Shown here piece by piece: positions 55,726-64,000 of a stretch of 64,000 bases of DNA (its first letter is position 1; every line of letters starts with the position of its first letter). Source of the DNA: Inia geoffrensis (Eukaryota > Chordata > Mammalia > Artiodactyla > Iniidae). The stretch is from positions 29,799,496 to 29,863,495 of the forward strand of contig CM070900.1 of assembly GCA_036417435.1 (NCBI GenBank), read 5' to 3'. Position numbers and translations under genes: made by a program. A model generated the notes under the pieces. The model ran no database searches and had not been told where the DNA came from. It saw nothing but the letters and a program-made list of their open reading frames with translations.

Positions 55726-58700
55726 AGTTGTGCTTTTATTCTGTGCTGGTTAATTTTAGAAACTGTTGGGAAATTAAGAGATCCTGCAATATTGTGAGTT
55801 GTAAAGAACATATTCTTATCACAAAGACTAGGAAACTTTCTATCCTTCTCCTGCAGCAGATGAGAAGTGATCTCAGAAATTCTCAGAAATTCACGGATCC
55901 AACAGGAAAAGAGCCAAGAGTTAAAGTTTAAATGAAGATCCCTTCCTATTTTTCTCAGCCATTGCTTCTCTGATTCAGACCCACAAGGAACAGAAGATGG
56001 AAAAGAAATTTGATGGTTTAGCTACAATTTGCTAGAAATGAGATATGCGCATCTTGAAAATCACAGCAAAAATGAGCATTAATCAAGAGCCTGACCAGGG
56101 CAATCAAAAGTCAAAGTTGACTGCCGGAAGTCCAGCAAGCTATTACCTGGGGCTGTGAAAAGGGTCAGCGCCTCTGTGCACTCTTCCTTTGCCATCCACT
56201 TTCAGAGCTATTCACCAGGTACTTTTCAAGAATATTATCATTCCCACAAATGACTGATAAAAGATAAACTTAAGAAAGTGAATAAGTTTTGAAAAGTAAA
56301 TCCCTGAACCTACATATTCACCATACGCTTTCAAGTACAACAGGGAAAATATTCCTTTAGAGAACATTTTTCATCCATGGGAACACTTGGAAATTTTCTT
56401 TCCTTCACAATTCCTATCATTTTTCAAAACCCTCCATTTAAAAAAAAAAAAAAAAGGTAAATCATAAATTGACTCATTGGTCATAAAAAAATGTAAACTG
56501 ACAGCTCTGGGGCATCAAGTCATTCATCCATTCACTGATTGGACTGACACAGGTAACAGGCACGTCCTAAAAATAACCAGCATCAGGATCTGCCCTTACT
56601 CTGAAACCTAGATGTTAACCTGGCAAGAATCCCCAGTTTAATACAAGCCCTCTGGCTTGCTTCTTCACTTAAACATGTCTGCTATATCTGAATTTAAAAG
56701 AAAGAAAGCTGAGAAGTTATATCCCTGACCTTGCGTGAAGCTATGCTTTTCTCAGAGTAAATGCATTTGGAGTTCCAGAACAATGCTATTAAAAACAAAA
56801 CAAAGCAAAACAAAAAACTAGTACTAACTTCTGTAATTAAAGTATTATTCTATACACACACGTGCACACACACATACAATGGTACTTTTGCCTACAGACT
56901 GTAAGCTTCTCGGCCAGAAACCAATCATACACACATATACACACCCAAATAGTATATGATTCTGTATATACCCCATGGGGGCTTAATAAACAGTTATGAA
57001 TTGACTGACAAGAAAAAAACCAAGAAATGACAACCTTCAGGGTAGCCGTAACACAATTTTAACTTGAAAATTGCCCAGAAATAGACTTCAGTCTATGGGA
57101 ACATACACAAATCGTATAAAAAGAACTAGTGCCCCTTATATACCTAGAGAGAGGGTCCTTAGTGAAAAATCACTGTCATAGGAAGGGGAGTTCAGGCTCT
57201 TTATTTACTGTTTGGCTTCTTCAGTGAATTCAGCTGAGAGCAACTTTTGCTCTGTAATAACCTTTTTTTACAGAATAACTTTTAAAACACAGATTAGAAT
57301 AAATGCAAAATGTACCTCATTGCTAATATTTTCTTGCTAAGTCAACAGGTTTAAAGCCACCTTTCCCTCTCAATTCTCAAGACTCATGTTGCCATTTTAA
57401 TTTCTCTGCAGCCAAAGGTAACAAAAGCATTATCTAAATGCTGAAATGGTTTCTTCAACACCAGCATCTCCAAATAAATGGCAATTAGCAATAAATCATA
57501 ATCTACTCATTGTCTTCTCTAAAGGATGCATTAACGGTGCGCTACAATTCCTAAAATCACACTTCAGTCAGTGTTCCCTTGAAGACAATCTTCAAATGCC
57601 TCAAATTCAAAGCTTTTCTCGCTGAAGTTCATATGCACGTTCTACCTTAACGGTGTGGCTAGAACAGATAATTTAATGGTCCCCGGAATTGAAGAATTCC
57701 ATACGTAAGATGATGTTTCTGTTACAACTTAGCCTTGCCACGTTTACTTTAAACGGTGGTTATTTCAGTTATGATCTATTTTGAAGAACAACTTCCACAC
57801 TGATATATTTCCAAAAACGGATGATGAGAGCAAGTGGGGAAAAAAATAAGAAATAAGCCATGGTTAAGATCGAGCCCATTAATCTGGGGTGGGGGAGTAG
57901 GTGAAACAGAAGAGAAAACATTTTTGTTTGAGGGGAGGAATTTTTTTAAACAAAAACACATGAGACCAGATAGAAAAGTCTGTGTATGTCTCTACCATCG
58001 AAGGTCAGAAACAAAATGTATTTTAATTCACTGCTTTAACAGTGCTGTCTTAGCATCAGATCACTGCAGTTACACCTAACAGTCAGTCACTTTGCAAACG
58101 CCCCCTGCAGATCCCCTCACCCTCCCCACCATCCCTCCCACATCTTTCCACAGTCCAACTCACAGCCAAGGGGTGGGTTTGGTCATCTGCTTCACAGGAT
58201 AATTTGAGTTCATTTTCCAACACACACCTTTGAACATCTAAATCATTATTTGTTTCAAAGCGTACGGAACTCCTTACATTTCTTCCTAACATTATATCTA
58301 GTGGTTATGAAGAAGTCTGAAAACAACTCCCAACCTTTCCCAGAGTTTCCTATATCAAGCCAAACGCATATTTCTGGGTGATACTTATTTTTCAGTTTTC
58401 AGGTCTCCCACGTTGATAGCAACGAGAAAGGGTAGGGTTGTAGGGTTTTTCTGTTTGTTTGTGTTTTTTATTTTTTTCTTGTTTTCTTGGCAGCCTCCTC
58501 TGGACTGTGAGAAGTGATCATTGATCATTTTTCCACACTCATCCACGGCCCTCTCCATGGCCACATGTAAATGTGCCAATGGATAATTAAGCAACAGACA
58601 CACCCAATAAATATAAATAAATAAATTTGATTTTTTTTTCCCCTTAGTAATTGGTTTCATCTGACTGAGTCTGATTATATGCGGGGATATATAAACAGAA

Positions 58701-59342
58701 TTAGAGAAGAGAAAAATTAGATGCTAGGTCACACAAATTGCAGAGCCCTAACCACTGTGAAATGTTTGTGTAATAATTATATTATTATTCTTAAGGTTAG
58801 AGAAGCAGTTTGTATCTTCTCCAAAAGTTTAGGCGAGGCTAAAAATAAAACTGGTGGCATGATTATTACCATAAGGAAATGGTAGCCAACTACAGAGTAC
58901 ATTTCCCTCTGGTCTGCATCCTCTTCCCACAAACTCACACTGCCCTGCCCTCATGCCTCCATTAAATCCATGCAGGTAGAGCCACATTTTGACTGAGGTC
59001 TCCAATTCCAGAGGTCATATCACACCAGACTACATGAATAGACATGAGCTGGGCATGTAGAAGGCAGAGAATGAGAAGATATTTGTATATAATTATTGTC
59101 TGAGCAAATCCTAAAAAAAAATTAAATTAAATCACTTTTCTAATATACTCTCAAGTGACACAAAGAGCAAAGCTTTACCTTGTATTAAAAAAAAAAAATC
59201 CACTTCTATTCTCATTTACTTTCTTAGACATCACTTTGGCATCAAATTACTCTTAGCATTAAGATCTAGCTCTTCGCAGAGCACAGTACCTGGCCTGTCT
59301 TGGGAATCTAAAAACTGCTTATTGAAGGAATAAAAAAAAAAT
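55726..59342. other. Mostly unique sequence, no supported gene
   Basis: I recognise no interspersed repeat. The part at 57530-57800 retains several CpG dinucleotides. A minus-strand ORF at 58083-58292 overlaps a GTGAGT donor-like site at 58144-58149 but lacks a matching acceptor. Short A-runs and (CA)n-like text lie near 56440 and 56855. Confidence 0.4.
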
Positions 59343-59356
59343 AAAAGCCTGAAATA

Positions 59357-59557
59357 AGGCTTCCCTGGTAGCGCAGTGGTTGAGAGTCCGCCTGCCGATG
59401 TAGGGGACGCGGGTTCGTGCCCCGGTCTGGGAAGGTCCCACATGCCGCGGAGCGGCTGGGCTCGTGAGCCATGGCCGCTGGGCCTGCGTGTCCGGAGCCT
59501 GTGCTCCGCAACAGGAGAGGCCTGCGTACCGCAAAAAGCAAAAAGAAAGAAAGAAAA
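59357..59557 (+). mobile_element. CHR-type SINE with perfect target duplication and a small internal deletion
   Basis: The head, the B box 'gggttcgtgcccc' and the body are intact, flanked by a perfect 14-bp duplication, AAAAGCCTGAAATA (59343-59356 and 59558-59571). Relative to the copies at 22867 and 55502 it lacks about 16 bp between two GAGAGGC direct repeats near 59515, a slippage-type deletion. The ORFs at 59231-59659 are SINE readings. Confidence 0.97.
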
Positions 59558-59571
59558 AAAAGCCTGAAATA

Positions 59572-61255
59572 CACTTTCATGCAGCTTTAATTTGCCTGTG
59601 TTCCTTCTAGGTAATAGGTAATATCTACTGAAATGTATAGTATGTAACCATATACTCATATTTGAAATGGTTTAGAAAAATGATCACAGTTAAGATCACA
59701 AAGTCTGTTGCAGTAATTTCCCTAATAATAACTATAATTTTAGCTATGTAGATATTTACTGTTTGAATTAGCCATAAATGTGGACATAGCTATCTTCTCT
59801 AATAGTGCAATTTCATTCTTAGAAATAATCTAAGAACCTAATCATTTCTATTTAATGATGTATTTCTTTTTCCACATATACTCTTATTCCTCTAATTAAA
59901 GGAGGAAAAATGTCAAGACATTGAGTATCAGTTAAATCCTAAGCAATAATAAAAATGACATTTAAACATCAGCCTTTTCCAAAAGAATCCTCCATAGAAT
60001 TGTCCTCCCTAAAGATGTGAAATCATTATATTATTGTTAGTATCAATTTTATCTTCACCAAGTGAATTATATTCTCCAACTTTAGTTTTTGCCTCTTAAT
60101 AGGTAAACTGAAGATAGAGGCAACTAAACAAACAAAAATGACTTATTCTTTTGAACCAAATTCATAAATAAATTCTTTATTTTACAAGGTCCATAACTCT
60201 CTTTTATATATTATAAAATAAGTACTTTACCAAGGGCATAATGACAGAAATGGATCATACAAAATTTCTAATATTTTTTAACAGGCTTAAGCCTATACAG
60301 CTAAATAATTTAGTCACCAGGACAATTAAATACACTATCTTTCATAAGGCCGGGTCCTAAACTTTTATAGATCTGCATCATGTTCCAGAAATCACAAACT
60401 AACACAATGATAAGAACAACTAAACTGAGAAATCTGGCATCATATTAATATTAGAATAACCTGTGACAGAACCAAATCAGGGACAGGAGAAATAATGAGG
60501 AGTCTTCCTAGGTGATCTAAACAAGTATCAAGGAGAGCAGAGCCTCCTCTGAAAGAACTGCAGTCAAAGCATAAGAAGTCTAAACTTTTAAAGAAACCAT
60601 CTCTTTCCTCTCAAACCATGCACGCATATTTTCCCAAAATGGATGCAGGATCTTTGGTACCCACCACCAATATTCTGGTGATGAGATGAGGAACGCTCTC
60701 AATCATTCCATCGGAGTCAAAGATCAATTCATATTGTACAGGGGAAAAAATGTTTGCTGGGGAAACTAGATTTTATTTTAACGTATTAGCTGCATAATTT
60801 AATCTCAATTTCTATTCATTAAATTTACATGCAAAGAGTTAAAACACCTGCTCTCTTTTTACCCACACTACTGCTGAAAAGCACATAACCGTACTTTTTT
60901 CCTGATAATTCTTTTTGTCTAAAAGGTTGGTAATGCTACACTTAGAAGAGGGAGAGACCAATTAAAATCTTTCAGCAAAAATGAGGGAACTTTATGTGCA
61001 AACTACTTCTCAAGGTGCTTCATTTTTTGCCACGAGGAATTCATACAAAAAGGCTGCAATATTTCAAGTTCAAAATCACATTGGAAAATGCAATATATTA
61101 AGTAGACTTGGGGCAGTGAGTAACATGAATTTTTGGGAAAAGATTTTATATCTCTTCAACTTAATAAAATCTTCTAGAAATATGAACAGGATACTTTTAG
61201 CAGAGCTAAAATAATATGTTAAGTAATGGTTTATCTTTGTTAGGTAGAGAAAACA

Positions 61256-61258
<3 letters not shown>
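59572..61258. other. Unique AT-rich sequence, no supported gene
   Basis: No recognised repeat or exon. The ORF at 60981-61214 has no support. Confidence 0.5.
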
Positions 61259-61315
<57 letters not shown>

Positions 61316-61328
61316 TATATGCACACAA
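61259..61328. repeat. Compound (TA)n(CA)n microsatellite
   Basis: About 21 AT units are followed by seven AC units, then mixed AT/AC. ORFs through it are artefacts. Confidence 0.97.
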
Positions 61329-64000
61329 TTTACTGGTAGTACAAAGTCCTGAACACTGTGGATATTCCGTTTACAAAGCAAAAGCGAAAGCAGAAGTATA
61401 AAGAAATACTTTGACAAAGCTACTATTTGCTCTCACTGCACATGACTCTTATAAAATTACTGTTGGTTTCATAAAATTTTAAATGGGGTATTATCTAATT
61501 AGATCGACATCACATTTTATAAAATATTGTTACGTTCCTCTTTCCATTAAGAACATATGAAAAGACAGCCATCCCTCCCACCGCCCCCCCAAAATGTCCT
61601 TACAATCTTCCCTGAAGGCTGAGAATCTGTTGTATGTACTATGAGTACAGAATGGAAGGTTTCTTCCTGTGAGTATATCAGGGATACTAGGAACCAGTAA
61701 GTCAAAGAATAAAACTGTTGCTTCACACAAAGTAACGAGAGACAAAAACATATGCTTTTCACATAGTCCCATTTGAGTCAGTAGTCTGATATAAGTTTTG
61801 TCACTTTAAATCTGACTTGCAGTTTAAGTTTGAGTTTTTAAGTGGAGAGGGATAAAAAGGCCCTTGGCAATGACCTTGACCATATTTCACCAGAAATCAC
61901 TTCTCAAAATTAGTCTACACAGAATAGAAAACAATGGAAAAGCTCATCAATACAGGTTTTCCTCAAAAACACACAAGGAGTGCAGAGTCCCTTTCAATTC
62001 ACAATGAACAAAAAAAGTCATTACTTTTAAGAAACATTCCATAACTCTAGCATAATAAACACCTCACACATGCAGATAAAACTCTATTTTTATCAAAATG
62101 AGAATAGGAGACTTAACAATACAGGCAAATGTATTGTCATTGTCAAGTTCCATGAACCAACTGTCTTTTGCTACACAGCCTGTCCTCCCAAAAAAGTTAC
62201 CTTCTCCCCCAGGATGTCAGATGCCATGCCTTTGGAAATGCTGAAATTCAACACAAACACCAACTGAACGTAAACTACCTGATTTACCAACAAGCTTAGC
62301 AAGAGGATGGTATTATTTTGACACATTAATCTGAGATCAACACCAGGCACAGAAAGTTAAAATGAGCTTAGTTAAGATTTAATGGAAAACTTAACATCAA
62401 TAACAATAATAAGAAAACCACCAACAAGCCACGAACGCTATACCACACAGAACCATATAAGAGTAATTACAAATCCAGCTGACTGAATAGCAATCTCACC
62501 AGGAAATACACGCAAAACACAGTTATGTTTAATATTTTAACACAAACTCTCAGAGCTTTTCCGAAGTTGCCAGGAAACTAGACGTAGAAAGGGGTGGGTG
62601 GGTAAAAAACAACCACAGCAGGAAGGAATGTGTTCTTTAAATCAATGGACTCTTGGTCTTCATAACTAATGAAGATGCTGAAACTGAAGCTAATTGTGCT
62701 GTTTTATAAATAAATTCATGCTCTGAACATATTATATAACAATTAGAAATCTTGTTTCATGGGCCACGTGAAATCAGTCCTTAGCCTGGTCAGTTATCTG
62801 TTTGTGCCCCTGTTTGTGGAATATGCCAGAGAAATAATGCAGCTGCTCAGCATGGAGTATACTGCTTTCTGGTTTTGGTCTTAGAATGAGAAAACCATGC
62901 TTTAGAAGACTTGGATTCTTAGGATCATAATTTACTATACGAATTCATTTTTCCTTCGTAACCAGGCAAACAAATGCTTCAAAGACAACTGTGATCCAAA
63001 TGAATGGAAGCTGGGTTTTTCCCTCCAACTTGATCAAAATGGTAAATGGCAAGGGTCCGTAAAAATATTTTAAATAGCAATATTGCCATCTCAAGGGACC
63101 CAGGAGTAAGCTGAGCTTTCATTCTAAATAAAACGTCTTACTACCATCAGCAGACTACAAAAGAAGAAATAAGCTTTAGATCTTAGGAATCCTGTCCACA
63201 ATCTCAAGAAAAGCTTTTGTCAACACAGGCAGCCCAGAACAGGTGAATTTGCATGGTGTCTTGGAGTAGGCTTTCTTCTATAGAAAAGAGGGTCTGACTT
63301 GAATTAATTTACAGTTTGTTTTGTTCCAAGTCCTAAACTGTTTTATGCTGCTCTTCCAACATCAGCTAAGTTTACATTAAAACACAGTTGAGCAGTATTA
63401 TTGCAAACATCCTCTTTGCACCTAGGTAATTGCTGGTCTCTGATGTGGCAACCACAGAGAAGCAGGCTTCCTTAAATAACAATATTTTCCCTCTGTAAAA
63501 TGTGTGTGCCTCAGAGTATCCCTGCATTGGATATCCTCATCTGAATCTAGAGTTCAGAGCTCCTCAGGATGGTAACACACATACTGAAATTGCAATCCGT
63601 TCTACCCCCGACTTCCCTCCCTACATTTAAGCTGTCATTATTTTAGCTTATTTTCCCATGGCTTAGCAGAAATTTTCACAACTATCAACTGATTTCTTTT
63701 TAAACTGCTGATTTGCCTTTACTTACTGACCCTTCAGTGTTTCTACTGAACTGGAACTGAAAAGTTAGGGGGAAAAAGAGCCCGAAACATGGTTAACTGC
63801 TAAGGACCCTCCAAAGAACTTAAATACGAATACATGAAAGAACTGTGGTACGTTAATTTTTAAATAATATTTAAAACATCCTGGAAGCAAGAGTTACAGA
63901 GTCAGTTCTATTTTTAAGAAAAGAGTTAAGAGTTCAATTTGCATGCATTATGCTGGCTATTTAAAATAATTTTGTTCCATGTGGATGGCAGAAATTGCCC
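61329..64000. other. Unique AT-rich sequence to the window end, no supported gene
   Basis: A C-rich run lies near 61575-61592. ORFs at 61530-61772 and 62070-62267 have neither family nor splice support. I see no SINE or L1 in this stretch. Confidence 0.45.

Noticed and set aside
58083..58300. Possible minus-strand exon ending at a GTGAGT donor (58144-58149)
   Set aside because: The best upstream acceptor puts stop codons in all frames, and other acceptors lack a pyrimidine tract.
59231..59659. 142-codon minus ORF
   Set aside because: It is a SINE translation with unrelated flanks; no independent coding signal.
1..64000. Prokaryotic systems, CRISPR arrays, phage or operon structure
   Set aside because: Mammalian interspersed repeats occur throughout and no spaced-repeat array or dense coding exists.

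Overview
This window is nuclear DNA of a mammal, most likely a toothed whale or other cetacean. The main evidence is ten copies of a tRNA-derived SINE whose tRNA-like head begins with GGGCTTCCCTGGTGGCGCAG, the CHR family of cetaceans and their relatives; nine belong to that head type and one is a shorter head variant. Several copies have near-perfect target-site duplications. L1, L2, MIR, hAT and Tigger fragments, (CA)n and (TA)n microsatellites and low CpG content fit the same picture. There are no bacterial operons, rRNA or tRNA genes, CRISPR arrays or phage genes. Family names come from memory, not from a RepeatMasker run.

Layout. 0-2.9 kb: MIR, a Tigger-like MITE, an L2-type element and a SINE. 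2.9-9.6 kb: largely unique sequence with a paired TCF/LEF-type motif and two short minisatellites. 9.6-28.3 kb: L2, SINEs, MIRs, a degraded old L1, and a young 5'-truncated L1 that keeps the ORF2 C-terminal frame. 28-36 kb: mostly unique, with a (CA)n repeat, L2 and MIR. 36.4-40.5 kb: L1-rich, including a 5'-inverted L1 that was later hit by a SINE. 41-44.4 kb: repeat-poor; here I find the only plausible protein-coding signal. 45-49 kb: two L2 copies, a SINE, and a hAT element split by a retroviral LTR insertion. 49-64 kb: mostly unique, with two SINEs, microsatellites and one strong isolated splice acceptor on the plus strand.

Genes. I recognise no named gene. The best candidate is the 3' end of a minus-strand gene: a 56-nt exon (44294-44349) with a strong GTAAGT donor and a terminal coding exon (43606-43731) encoding a 20-residue hydrophobic segment, a basic tail and a stop. 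A roughly 2.5-kb repeat-poor stretch with AATAAA signals follows and could be its 3' UTR. If this is right, the sequence above 44.35 kb is intronic and the left half is downstream intergenic DNA. I could not find upstream exons or name the protein, so this remains a prediction. Almost all longer ORFs in the window are SINE, L1 or microsatellite readings.
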